From Gammaproteobacteria bacterium (GTDB lineage Bacteria > Pseudomonadota > Gammaproteobacteria > UBA6429 > Thiohalophilaceae), in the NCBI GenBank assembly GCA_003233255.1, contig QILH01000083.1, positions 1 to 18,289 on the forward strand: a DNA stretch of 18,289 nucleotides, given 5' to 3'. The stretch's first letter is position 1; every line of letters starts with the position of its first letter. The position numbers and the translations under genes are program-made. Positions 1-7,323 of this stretch are shown one piece after another. Below the pieces are notes generated by a model. It did no database searches and was not told the DNA's origin. It saw only the letters and a list, made by a program, of their open reading frames with translations.

Positions 1-1722
1 GCTCGGTATGCGCATGGCATGCAGGGCGATATCACCTTCATCAAGATTAGGAACAAACTCGGTACCCAGGCGGCTTGCCTGCAAACTGGAAAGTATGATG
101 AGTGCGATGGCGGTAATCACCACCGGCCACCGATGCGACATAACAAAGGTTAATGCTACTGTGTAATTTTTGCTGGCCCAGCGCATAAACCGATTCGGTT
201 CTTCACTGACTCGCCCATTTACAAACAGCGCGATGGATGCGGGTACAACGGTTACAGATAAAATTAACGCCGACAATAAGGCCGTCACGACCGTGAAGGC
301 CATGGGGTGAAACATTTTACCCTCGACCCCACTTAGTGCAAAAATCGGTATATAAACAATTAAAATTATAATCACGCCAAAGACACTGGGACGAATGACT
401 TCAATCGTGGCTTCGCGCACAATGCGCAAACGCTCATTTAGCGCGGGCACACTGCCATGCATCTTTTGATACATGCCAAGATGACGCAGACAATTCTCGA
501 CAATAATGACCGCGCCATCAACGATCAAACCAAAATCCAGCGCGCCCAGGCTCATCAGATTTCCAGACACATCGGACTCCACCATACCGGTTATGGTCAT
601 CAGCATGGCCAGCGGAATCACCGCCGAGGTCAACAACGCCGCGCGCCAGTTGCCCAGCAACAACAATAAAACCGCGATAACCAGTAGCGCGCCTTCGACT
701 AAATTTGTTTTGACGGTTTCAATGGTTTTGTCGACTAGCGAAGTACGATCATACAGGGCATTGAGTACGACACCTTCTGGAATGGATGACTTGATGCTCT
801 CCAGTTTTTCTGCGGCGGCACGCGCCACGCTACGACTGTTTTCTCCAATCAACATGAAGACCGTGCCCAGAACCACCTCTCGCCCATTTTGCGTGGCCGC
901 GCCGGTGCGCAGTTCACTGCCCAGTTTTACATCGGCAATATCTTCTACCGTCACCGGCACCCCATTACGTTTCGCTACGGTAATTTTTTTAATATCCGCT
1001 ATAGAGGTTATTTGTCCGGGCGATCGAATTAAATATTGCGCACCATAACGTTCAATATAACCTGCACCCGTATTCAGATTGTTATTCACCAACGCGCTCA
1101 TAACGTCCTGCAGGGTGAGATCATAGGCAATTAATTTATCGGGATAAGGCAAGACATGATATTGCTTAAGATAACCGCCGATGGTATTTACTTCGACCAC
1201 CCCAGGCGTCTGGCGTAATTGCGGCCGCACGATCCAGTCCTGTACCGTGCGCAACATCATCGGATCATGTACTGCGCCTTCTGCATTGGTGATGCTGTAC
1301 ATAAATATCTCACCCAGACCGGTCGAAATCGGCCCCATCATCGGTTCGGTGCCCGCAGGCAGCCGCGTCTTTACTTCGGACAGGCGTTCATTTACTAATT
1401 GTCGAGCAAGATAAATATCGGTGCCATCTTTAAATATCACCGTGACCTGCGACAAACCATAACGCGAAATCGAGCGGGTATACTCCAGGTTAGGTAATCC
1501 TGCCATAGCCGTTTCAACCGGGAAGGTAATTCGCTGTTCAGACTCGAGCGGTGAATAACCTGCCGCAGAAGTATTGATTTGCACCTGCACATTGGTAATA
1601 TCCGGCACGGCATCGATCGCCAGGAAGTTAAAATTATAGATTCCTAAGCCGCCAATGGCAGCCGCGACCGCTAAAACAACCCAGCGTTGGGCCAGCGAGA
1701 ATGAAATAATATGGTTTAGCAT
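1..1722 (-). CDS. czcA: Heavy-metal efflux RND pump, CzcA/CusA family (partial, N-terminal 574 residues)
   Basis: This is the inner membrane proton-driven pump of a tripartite cation exporter. Translation from the ATG at 1722-1720 runs open to the window edge, giving 574 of the roughly 1040 residues usual for the family; the missing C-terminal half lies left of base 1. The first transmembrane helix follows the start (SLAQRWVVLAVAAAIGGLG), then the porter domain (AVPDITNVQVQI). The helix-4 signature DFGLIVDGAVIIVEN starts at about residue 396. This matches the DFGx3DGAx3VEN pattern of CzcA-type (HME1, Zn/Co/Cd) pumps, so D396, D402 and E409 correspond to the proton-relay acids of CzcA. The gene starts 10 bases after the czcB stop, and a GAGGG ribosome site overlaps that stop, so translation is probably coupled. 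The pump class is firm; the exact metal is inferred. Confidence 0.93.
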   Translation of the reverse strand, partial: MLNHIISFSLAQRWVVLAVAAAIGGLGIYNFNFLAIDAVPDITNVQVQINTSAAGYSPLESEQRITFPVETAMAGLPNLEYTRSISRYGLSQVTVIFKDGTDIYLARQLVNERLSEVKTRLPAGTEPMMGPISTGLGEIFMYSITNAEGAVHDPMMLRTVQDWIVRPQLRQTPGVVEVNTIGGYLKQYHVLPYPDKLIAYDLTLQDVMSALVNNNLNTGAGYIERYGAQYLIRSPGQITSIADIKKITVAKRNGVPVTVEDIADVKLGSELRTGAATQNGREVVLGTVFMLIGENSRSVARAAAEKLESIKSSIPEGVVLNALYDRTSLVDKTIETVKTNLVEGALLVIAVLLLLLGNWRAALLTSAVIPLAMLMTITGMVESDVSGNLMSLGALDFGLIVDGAVIIVENCLRHLGMYQKMHGSVPALNERLRIVREATIEVIRPSVFGVIIILIVYIPIFALSGVEGKMFHPMAFTVVTALLSALILSVTVVPASIALFVNGRVSEEPNRFMRWASKNYTVALTFVMSHRWPVVITAIALIILSSLQASRLGTEFVPNLDEGDIALHAMRIPS

Positions 1723-1732
1723 TGCAACACCC

Positions 1733-2998
1733 TCAGTGGTCGTGACTCGCGCCAGACTTTTCGATGTCGGCTTTTATAAGATAACTATTCTTAGTTACGT
1801 ATTCAGTGCCTGCTTCAATACCGCTTAGCACTTCAGCCCAGTTTTTATTGCGTCGGCCTAACGTCAACATCCGAACTTCGTAGATATCTGCAAACCGGGC
1901 GTATACAACTTGAAAATCACGAAACGACTGAATAGCCGACTGTCGTACGGCCAGCTCAACCGTGTGTTCCGATACGATGACATGGCCGCGGATAAACTGA
2001 CCTGGGCGCAGAACATTATTATCATTTTGAATTTCGACGCGCACGCGAACACTCTGACTGGCATGTGCCGTTAACGGTGATATCCAGTTAATGGCGCCGG
2101 TATGCTGCACTCGACCATCCAAAGATTCAACCAGCACCTTTTGGCCGATTTTTAGTTTGCCAAGATCATTACTAAACGCATCCAGCTCAACCCAGACAGA
2201 GGAGAGATCGGTAATAATAAACAAGGGTTCAGCACTTGTGGCTTCACCAACTTGCACATCACGACGAACTATCAATCCTCCTATCGGGGCCTTAATTTTG
2301 TAATTTTGTAAACTCTCATTACTTTGTACCATTGCTAATAGCTGACCTTTTTTTACCGTGTCACCTAGTTCAGTATGAATAGACTTAACCACGCCGGGGA
2401 AACGCGGCAGTATCCGCGAAACCAGATTAGGATTATTATGCACCTGTCCTGACAGGCTGCGCATCTCCTGCAATTTGACTGGCCCAATCGTTTCTGTTTT
2501 GATATTCATCGCGTTGGCCATATCGGCCGGTATATTGGTGCGGCCTTCAAAATTTTCATATCGCCACTGGTAACGCTTGTCTTTGTAGCTTGCTTCAATC
2601 TCGACGGCAAATGAATGAGGCTCATAGATCACCGCATCCCCCTGCAGGTAATCGTGTTGCGGTTGAAAATTGATTGTGTCGATTTTATTCCCGGTACGAT
2701 GTAATTTAATATTTAACGTGACCTCGTTCGGATCAAGCGGTTTCCTGTCCAGATAGGGATAAACGCGAAACTCGGGAGGCAGGCCGCGTTCAAAGATGGT
2801 CAGTTCTACGCTAAAATTTCCCTGCGACAATAAACGACCACCATGCATACCTTTTTCATCAGTCTCATCATGGGCATCGCCGTGACCATGTTCGCCATGA
2901 CCATCGGCACTGTGCTGTGCAGGTGTTGTTAAAATCCAGGCACCAATAATAGCGGTCAAAATGATAATGACCGCAATCGCTAAATAACTCTGTTTCAT
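1733..2998 (-). CDS. czcB: Periplasmic adaptor (membrane fusion) protein of the metal efflux RND system, CzcB family
   Basis: This 421-residue adaptor links the inner membrane pump to the outer membrane factor. An N-terminal hydrophobic segment (about residues 5-24) anchors or exports it. A histidine/acid-rich stretch follows (about 28-53, with HGEHGHGDAHDE), a likely metal-binding sensor or chaperone segment. The barrel-sandwich (lipoyl-like) halves appear around SRILPRFPGVVKSIHTELGDTVKKGQ and IKAPIGGLIVRRDVQVGE, with beta-barrel and membrane-proximal domains after (VWVELDAFSNDLGKLKIGQKV, LRPGQFIRGHV). The C-terminus ends in a second His cluster (SGASHDH), as in many CzcB proteins. There is little room between the two lipoyl halves, so the coiled-coil hairpin is short or absent. 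The start codon overlaps the czcC stop by 4 bases (ATGA), indicating translational coupling. Confidence 0.92.
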   Translation of the reverse strand: MKQSYLAIAVIIILTAIIGAWILTTPAQHSADGHGEHGHGDAHDETDEKGMHGGRLLSQGNFSVELTIFERGLPPEFRVYPYLDRKPLDPNEVTLNIKLHRTGNKIDTINFQPQHDYLQGDAVIYEPHSFAVEIEASYKDKRYQWRYENFEGRTNIPADMANAMNIKTETIGPVKLQEMRSLSGQVHNNPNLVSRILPRFPGVVKSIHTELGDTVKKGQLLAMVQSNESLQNYKIKAPIGGLIVRRDVQVGEATSAEPLFIITDLSSVWVELDAFSNDLGKLKIGQKVLVESLDGRVQHTGAINWISPLTAHASQSVRVRVEIQNDNNVLRPGQFIRGHVIVSEHTVELAVRQSAIQSFRDFQVVYARFADIYEVRMLTLGRRNKNWAEVLSGIEAGTEYVTKNSYLIKADIEKSGASHDH

Positions 2999-4251
2999 GG
3001 TTTCACTCCTGGCTGCAGACGTGCGCCGGTAAGACGATCAATTTCAATTCGATAGCGATGATAATTCGCTGCATTGTTCACAACTTCGAGCCTGGCATTA
3101 AGCAAGGTTTGTTGCGCATCTAATAATTGCAGAAAAGAATAACGCCCCGCTGCGTAGCCTTTTTCATATTCTTTTAAAGCTTTGCTGGCCTCGGGTAAGA
3201 TCCGGGTACGAAATATTTCTACCGCGTGATAACTGTGCGTTAACTCCTGATATATCTCATACAGGCTGGAATACAAGTTCAGTTTTTGTTTTTCAAAACG
3301 ATAAGCCACTTCCTGTGAAAGTTGTTGTTGTTCTTCGATCAACGGTGCGGCACGTGAATTCAGACCAAAAGGAATACGAGCTACCATCACTAGCGCATTG
3401 TCACTATTCTCGCTGAAATGACGTACACCTGCGGTAAACTCTATATTGGCACTGGCTTTAGTTTGCGCTAAATTAATACGCGCCTGGGCAAGCCGTTGCT
3501 CTGTTGCAAACTGAACCAGATCGGGATTTCGATCTAGCCATTGTTCTAGTTGTGCAAACGGTTCGATCGTTTGCAGGGCATACAGGTCACCTTTTACCGC
3601 AGAAAAATTTACTTTGAAGCTGCCCCACATCGTCGCCAGTCTTAACTTTGATGCTTTTAATGTGTGTTCTGCATGCTCCAGTTCAATCTCAGCGCGCGCT
3701 ATCGCAATGGCCACACGACGCCGCTCTGCTACGGGGCTACGTCCAGCCTTAACCCGTTTTTCAACCACCTTATAACTTCGCTGCAAAAGTTTTAGCTTGT
3801 CCCGGGAAAATAGCAGTGAGGCCTGATTCGTCGAGACTTGAATAAAGTGTTTTGCCGTCGTGGCCAGTATATCCAGCCGTCTTGCATCCTGCTGCGACTC
3901 CAGTAAAAACGATTTCTGGCTCGCCACCTCTCCACGCCGTTCTGACTTATTGCCTAATTCAAATATCTTCGACAGACTTAAGGTCGACTCTAATAACTGA
4001 CTTCCATTTAATCCACCACTGCCAGCAAAATTTTCCAGTGCAATATTGACCGACATCGCCGGGCTTTGCTGGGCCGCACGAATTCGCGCCACCGCCGCTT
4101 GCGATTTATAGCTTGCCCCCTTTAATTCGGGATTATTCTCCAACACTCTGATCAGAACGTGATCGAGTCTAATATCTGAATCGACTTGCATTGATTCTGC
4201 CTGCAATGGCCAAATCACAACAAACAATCCTAAGCACATCAAACGACGCAT
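2995..4251 (-). CDS. czcC: Outer membrane factor of the metal efflux system, CzcC/TolC-like
   Basis: This is the outer membrane channel subunit of the Czc-type exporter. I place the start at the ATG at 4251-4249 (418 residues), not at the longer in-frame ATG at 4311. The inner start is preceded by a good GGAG ribosome site (4263-4260, minus strand) and begins a clean signal peptide, MRRLMCLGLFVVIWPLQA, cleaved before ES. The 20 residues from the longer start do not look like a signal sequence. The body carries the outer membrane efflux protein repeats, with helical, Ala/Gln/Glu-rich segments (RIRAAQQSPAMSVNIALE; GYAAGRYSFLQLLDAQQTLL near the C-terminus). It is the first gene of czcCBA. I found no convincing promoter in the short space between the upstream hairpin and the start. 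Confidence 0.9.
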   Translation of the reverse strand: MRRLMCLGLFVVIWPLQAESMQVDSDIRLDHVLIRVLENNPELKGASYKSQAAVARIRAAQQSPAMSVNIALENFAGSGGLNGSQLLESTLSLSKIFELGNKSERRGEVASQKSFLLESQQDARRLDILATTAKHFIQVSTNQASLLFSRDKLKLLQRSYKVVEKRVKAGRSPVAERRRVAIAIARAEIELEHAEHTLKASKLRLATMWGSFKVNFSAVKGDLYALQTIEPFAQLEQWLDRNPDLVQFATEQRLAQARINLAQTKASANIEFTAGVRHFSENSDNALVMVARIPFGLNSRAAPLIEEQQQLSQEVAYRFEKQKLNLYSSLYEIYQELTHSYHAVEIFRTRILPEASKALKEYEKGYAAGRYSFLQLLDAQQTLLNARLEVVNNAANYHRYRIEIDRLTGARLQPGVKP

Positions 4252-4316
4252 TGATTTTTCTCCAATACCTTGTATATCAATATCCAGCAGAACATATAGT
4301 AGCCCGCGCACTATTT

Positions 4317-4337
4317 AAAACGGTCAAACACCGTTTT
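4317..4337 (-). terminator. Hairpin downstream of the His-rich gene, probable intrinsic terminator
   Basis: A perfect 8-bp stem, AAAACGGT paired with ACCGTTTT, encloses a 5-base loop. On the minus strand the 3' arm ends in four T, followed by AAATAG. It lies about 24 bases past the stop of the His-rich membrane protein gene and upstream of czcC. It could end that transcript, or act as a partial terminator setting how much czcCBA is read from the upstream promoter. The stem has only four G-C pairs and a short U-tract, so strength is uncertain. Confidence 0.5.
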
Positions 4338-4360
4338 CTTAAACCGTGAGGAAAATAATT

Positions 4361-4765
4361 TTAGTGCGGAGGGCCGCGTAAGGGCGGACTAAAGTGATAC
4401 GTTCGTTCAATGGGTAAAAAGATATCGGTTCGCTGTCGAGGAGTAAATCGGGCTAGCGCAAAAGCGACAATGCCGATTAGCAGTCCAATGATCAGCATTG
4501 GGCTAATCTTAAAATACAGCCCTTTGATCATACCATCTGGACTGGACATCAATACTTGCGTGTCATCGTGGTGCGGTGGATTGTGAGCAGAACTATAGAT
4601 ATGCATGTCGACGACATGCGCATGCCCATGATTCGATTCGGCATGGTTTTCTACCGAGAGAAAATGAACATGGGCAGGCAGGACGGTCAAAAAGGCCATG
4701 GCGGTAACCAATAACCAGCCAACGGCTTTGTACTTGCGTCCAATATTTCGCCAATAATTCATCAT
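4361..4765 (-). CDS. Small histidine-rich two-helix membrane protein, probable accessory to metal efflux
   Basis: This 134-residue protein has no family I recognise. A hydrophobic segment at about residues 14-31 would serve as signal anchor or signal peptide. Residues 32-67 hold ten histidines (including AHVH, NHGHAH, HNPPHHDD), likely in the periplasm. A second transmembrane helix lies at about 88-105, followed by a basic tail ending PPLRGPPH. There are no cysteines. Position directly upstream of czcCBA on the same strand suggests a metal-binding helper or sensor, playing a role like CzcI, CzcE or CusF without resembling them. Two adjacent ATG codons (4765 and 4762) are possible starts and neither has a good Shine-Dalgarno site. 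The reading frame is supported by the sensible membrane topology and non-random composition; the function is inference. Confidence 0.8.
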   Translation of the reverse strand: MMNYWRNIGRKYKAVGWLLVTAMAFLTVLPAHVHFLSVENHAESNHGHAHVVDMHIYSSAHNPPHHDDTQVLMSSPDGMIKGLYFKISPMLIIGLLIGIVAFALARFTPRQRTDIFLPIERTYHFSPPLRGPPH

Positions 4766-4768
4766 AAT

Positions 4769-4798
4769 AGTGTAGCAAGCCTAAGTGTTTTCGCACAA
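4769..4798 (-). promoter_or_regulatory. Possible sigma70-type promoter for the His-rich gene
   Basis: On the minus strand, TTGTGC (4798-4793) and TACACT (4774-4769) are separated by 18 bases. Transcription would begin at about 4762, practically at the start codons, so the message would be nearly leaderless. This fits the absence of a Shine-Dalgarno site, but the boxes are imperfect and this is a by-eye call. Confidence 0.3.
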
Positions 4799-4808
4799 TC
4801 GAAATAAA

Positions 4809-4821
4809 CCCATTTAATGGG
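4809..4821. repeat. 13-base palindrome in the divergent intergenic region, possible operator
   Basis: CCCATT-T-AATGGG is a perfect 6-bp inverted repeat around one central base. It sits between the His-rich metal gene (minus strand) and the methyltransferase-like gene (plus strand), just upstream of the candidate -35 box of the former. It could be a site for a metal-responsive repressor or activator. It does not match a regulator consensus I can name. Confidence 0.35.
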
Positions 4822-4849
4822 GGCTTTTACAGATTCATCGATATCCGCC

Positions 4850-4878
4850 TTGCCTGCCCTGTTGAAACTGCTTACTCT
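4850..4878 (+). promoter_or_regulatory. Possible promoter for the methyltransferase-like gene
   Basis: TTGCCT (4850-4855) and TACTCT (4873-4878) are 17 bases apart, about 40 bases upstream of the ATG at 4920. That start has a proper AAGGA ribosome site at about 8 bases. The -10 box is poor, so the call is weak. Confidence 0.28.
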
Positions 4879-4919
4879 AGTGTTTTCAGGGTTAGTATTA
4901 AAACAATAAGGAATCCGTA

Positions 4920-5582
4920 ATGAGTGACATCAACATCGAAACCGCACGTCATAATATGGTTGAACAACAGGTTCGCCCATGGGATGTGCTTGATGATAAT
5001 GTGCTCAATCTGCTCGCCGATGTGCCTCGAGAGGAATATGTTCCGGCCGGATATCAGAATATTGCCTTTGCTGACCTGAGTATTCCACTGGACTTGGGCG
5101 AAGTGATGATGCCACCCAGACTCGAAGGCCGTATGTTACAGGCTCTGGCGGTTAAACCCACCGATACCGCCCTGGAAATCGGAACGGGGAGCGGATTTGT
5201 CACCACCCTGTTGGCCAAATCAGCGCGCCACGTCTACAGCGTGGACATACAGGAAACCTTCATCTCGCGCCTACGTACCAAACTCGAGCAAGAAGGCATT
5301 GTAAATGTCACCCTGGAACAGGGCGATGCCGCACAGGGCTGGCCTCAACATGGCCCCTATGATGTCATTGCCGTCGGTGGTTCGCTGCCGATCCTGCCCG
5401 AGGCCTTGCAACAATCACTCACTGTTGGTGGGCGTATGTTTGTTATCGTCGGCGATAGCCCGGTGATGGAAGCCCAGCTTGTCACCCGTCTGAGCGAGAC
5501 GGACTTTCGCACCGATATGCTGTTTGAAACCGATCTGCCGCCCTTGCGTAACTGTCTGCAGCCAGACCGCTTCGTGCTTTAA
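4920..5582 (+). CDS. Protein-L-isoaspartate O-methyltransferase-like protein (Pcm paralogue, substrate motif altered)
   Basis: This 220-residue class I SAM-dependent methyltransferase belongs to the Pcm family by its N-terminal segment (VEQQVRPWDVLDDNVLNLLADVPREEYVP) and its SAM-binding motif I, ALEIGTGSGFVTTLLA (about residues 84-99). Motif II-like VYSVDI and GDAAQGWPQHGPYDVI follow. In genuine Pcm enzymes the substrate loop reads GQTIS followed by P. Here the equivalent segment (about residues 60-66) reads GEVMMPP, so the Gln/Thr/Ser residues are missing. The protein therefore probably still binds SAM but may not repair isoaspartate. This type of paralogue is, to my knowledge, found beside tolC genes in gammaproteobacteria, as here, which hints at a link to efflux or envelope function, so far unproven. 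An AAGGA ribosome site supports the start. Confidence 0.88.
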   Translation: MSDINIETARHNMVEQQVRPWDVLDDNVLNLLADVPREEYVPAGYQNIAFADLSIPLDLGEVMMPPRLEGRMLQALAVKPTDTALEIGTGSGFVTTLLAKSARHVYSVDIQETFISRLRTKLEQEGIVNVTLEQGDAAQGWPQHGPYDVIAVGGSLPILPEALQQSLTVGGRMFVIVGDSPVMEAQLVTRLSETDFRTDMLFETDLPPLRNCLQPDRFVL

Positions 5583-5602
5583 TTCTCAATTTTTGCCTTG
5601 CG

Positions 5603-5662
5603 AGCCTCAATTATTTGTACAAAGAGGCGTATAATCATTCGTTTATATAGCCTCAGTAAACG
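5603..5662 (+). promoter_or_regulatory. Promoter -10 box with nested repeats upstream of rhodanese-tolC
   Basis: A perfect -10 hexamer, TATAAT, lies at 5630-5635, with no good -35 box at the usual distance. Around it are the direct repeat AGCCTCA (5603-5609 and 5649-5655), its inverse GAGGC (5624-5628), the palindrome TTTGTACAAA (5614-5623), and an inverted repeat CGTTTA/TAAACG (5640-5645 and 5657-5662) that ends just before the start codon at 5665. A -10 box lacking a -35 and surrounded by dyads suggests activator- or repressor-controlled transcription. The last dyad would fold over the start region of the message. Confidence 0.4.
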
Positions 5663-5664
5663 AA

Positions 5665-5985
5665 ATGCGACGATTCACTGCTAAAGACTTATCCGAATAC
5701 ATTCAAACCTGTGATTCAATACCATTTCTGCTCGATGTGCGTGAACCTTGGGAATATGAGAAATGCCGGCTGGCGGGATCGGAATTAGTACCCATGCATC
5801 AAATTCCCATGGCTATAGACAAACTGAATCCCGATAAGGAAACCGTGGTGATCTGTCACCATGGTATCCGCAGCCGACAAGTTGCCCTGTACCTGGAACA
5901 ACAAGGCTTCAAGAACGTGATTAATTTAGAGGGCGGGGTCGAGGCCTGGGCACAGGATATCGACCCAACGATGAACCAATACTAG
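5665..5985 (+). CDS. Single-domain rhodanese (sulfurtransferase) protein
   Basis: This 106-residue, presumably cytoplasmic protein has one rhodanese domain. It shows the family's LLDVREPWEY motif (about residues 22-31) and the active-site loop CHHGIRS with catalytic Cys64, followed by the RQVALYLEQQGF helix and the closing GGVEAWAQDIDP segment. Rhodaneses of this GlpE-like size carry sulfur as a cysteine persulfide between a donor and an acceptor such as cyanide or a thiol protein; the natural partner is unknown. It precedes tolC by 22 bases and is probably co-transcribed with it. The ATG at 5665 has no clear Shine-Dalgarno site and lies right after a small inverted repeat. Confidence 0.92.
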   Translation: MRRFTAKDLSEYIQTCDSIPFLLDVREPWEYEKCRLAGSELVPMHQIPMAIDKLNPDKETVVICHHGIRSRQVALYLEQQGFKNVINLEGGVEAWAQDIDPTMNQY

Positions 5986-6007
5986 TTTTAATTAACAGGA
6001 TGTTTTT

Positions 6008-7321
6008 ATGAATACTAAAATTTTTCTCGGTTTCACTTTGTTACTTACCAGTTATAGCATTCAGGCGGAAGACCTTTCGCAGATATTTGAACTGGCTAAA
6101 AAAAATGATCCGACCTACGGTGCTGCGATTTCAGAATACTATGCTGCGGCTGAGGCCTCACCAAAAGCCTGGGCTGGAGTTAAACCGCAAATTCGTTTAA
6201 GCGGTCAATACGCCGAGATATTAAATCAAGATTCATCTTCTATATTTAGCACCACGACTAACCAGGATTACAGTGATAATAGTTACTCCCTTAGTTTAAC
6301 CCAAACTATATATAACAAAGCTCAGTTTGATGCTATTGCACAGGCCGGTGCTCAGGTTATGCAGGCCGAAGCCGTATATGGCAATGCCCGCTATGATTTG
6401 ATCTTGCGCGTGGCACAACGTTATTTTGACGTACTCTCAGAATCGGCCAGTCTGGTGTTCGCCAAAGCAGAAAAGAAGGCCATTGACCAACAACTGGATC
6501 AGGCCAAGCAACGTTTTAAGGTCGGACTTACCGCCATAACCGATGTACTTGAAGCCCAGGCTCGTTATGACCAGTCGGTGTCTTCAGAGATCGAAGCACA
6601 ACGCCTGCTTGATCTCAGTAACGAAAGTCTACGCGAGATTACCGGTCAGGCGCATAATAAGCTCAGTAAGGTTAAAGACGATCATAAATTAGTTTCACCT
6701 GATCCGCTGGACATGGAGACCTGGGTGAAAACCGCACTGGAGCAAAATCTTTTATTACACAGTGCCCAGCAGGCAGTTAATGCCGCACGCGAAGGCAAAG
6801 ATCTCGCCAACGCCGGTCACTACCCCACCCTGGATTTTGAGGCCAAATATGATGATCGGGAAACCAAAGGTGGCATTTTCCCATCGACAAGCAATGGCAC
6901 AACCCTGGCCTTGAAATTAAACATTCCCATTTATTCAGGAGGCGGCACCAGTGCCGCTGGTCGTGAAGCGGCGGCCCGCTACCAACAAAGTAAACAACTC
7001 TACGAACAACAACGCCGTGCCACCGAGCGACTCACCCGCAACAGTTACTTAACGGTATTGTCGGCCATCAGTCAGGTAAAGGCGTTGAAACAGGCCCTGC
7101 GTTCAAGTCAATCTGCATTGGAAGCCACTCAGGCGGGATTTGAAGTGGGAACGCGAACCGCCGTGGATGTACTAAATTCACAGCAAGATATGTATCTCGC
7201 CCAACGTAACTACATTCGTGCTCGCCATACCTATATTGTAAATACCTTGCAACTTAAACAGGCGGCGGGAACCTTAAAGGATGAAGATATGACGCTAATC
7301 AACGCCTGGTTAGATTCATAA
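6008..7321 (+). CDS. tolC: TolC-family outer membrane channel protein
   Basis: This 437-residue protein begins with a signal peptide (MNTKIFLGFTLLLTSYSIQA, cleaved before EDL) and an AGGA ribosome site precedes it. The mature part has the two outer membrane efflux protein repeats. The first starts with LSQIFELAKKNDPTYGAAISEYYAA. The second shows ALEQNLLLHSAQQAVNAAREG, then LKLNIPIYSGGGTSAAGREAAARY and the late repeat AGFEVGTRTAVDVLNSQQDMY, all typical of TolC. It would form the trimeric outer membrane exit duct for RND, MFS or ABC exporters and type I secretion. It is distinct from the czcC gene in this window, so the strain has at least two such channels. It sits between the rhodanese gene and the hydrolase gene, which starts 2 bases after its stop. 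Confidence 0.94.
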   Translation: MNTKIFLGFTLLLTSYSIQAEDLSQIFELAKKNDPTYGAAISEYYAAAEASPKAWAGVKPQIRLSGQYAEILNQDSSSIFSTTTNQDYSDNSYSLSLTQTIYNKAQFDAIAQAGAQVMQAEAVYGNARYDLILRVAQRYFDVLSESASLVFAKAEKKAIDQQLDQAKQRFKVGLTAITDVLEAQARYDQSVSSEIEAQRLLDLSNESLREITGQAHNKLSKVKDDHKLVSPDPLDMETWVKTALEQNLLLHSAQQAVNAAREGKDLANAGHYPTLDFEAKYDDRETKGGIFPSTSNGTTLALKLNIPIYSGGGTSAAGREAAARYQQSKQLYEQQRRATERLTRNSYLTVLSAISQVKALKQALRSSQSALEATQAGFEVGTRTAVDVLNSQQDMYLAQRNYIRARHTYIVNTLQLKQAAGTLKDEDMTLINAWLDS

Positions 7322-7323
7322 CC

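Noticed and set aside
506..1048. 180-codon plus-strand open frame inside czcA
   Set aside because: It is antisense to well-conserved RND pump sequence in the opposite strand; its translation is Ser/Thr-rich with no domain, and it is a shadow of the real gene.
1..4251. Copper/silver-type (Cus) efflux system
   Set aside because: The pump signature DFGx3DGAx3VEN belongs to the CzcA-type divalent cation group, and the CzcB-like adaptor has His-rich ends typical of Czc systems.
4252..4311. Longer czcC start adding 20 residues
   Set aside because: The internal ATG at 4251 has a GGAG ribosome site and begins a proper signal peptide; the extra residues would bury the signal sequence.
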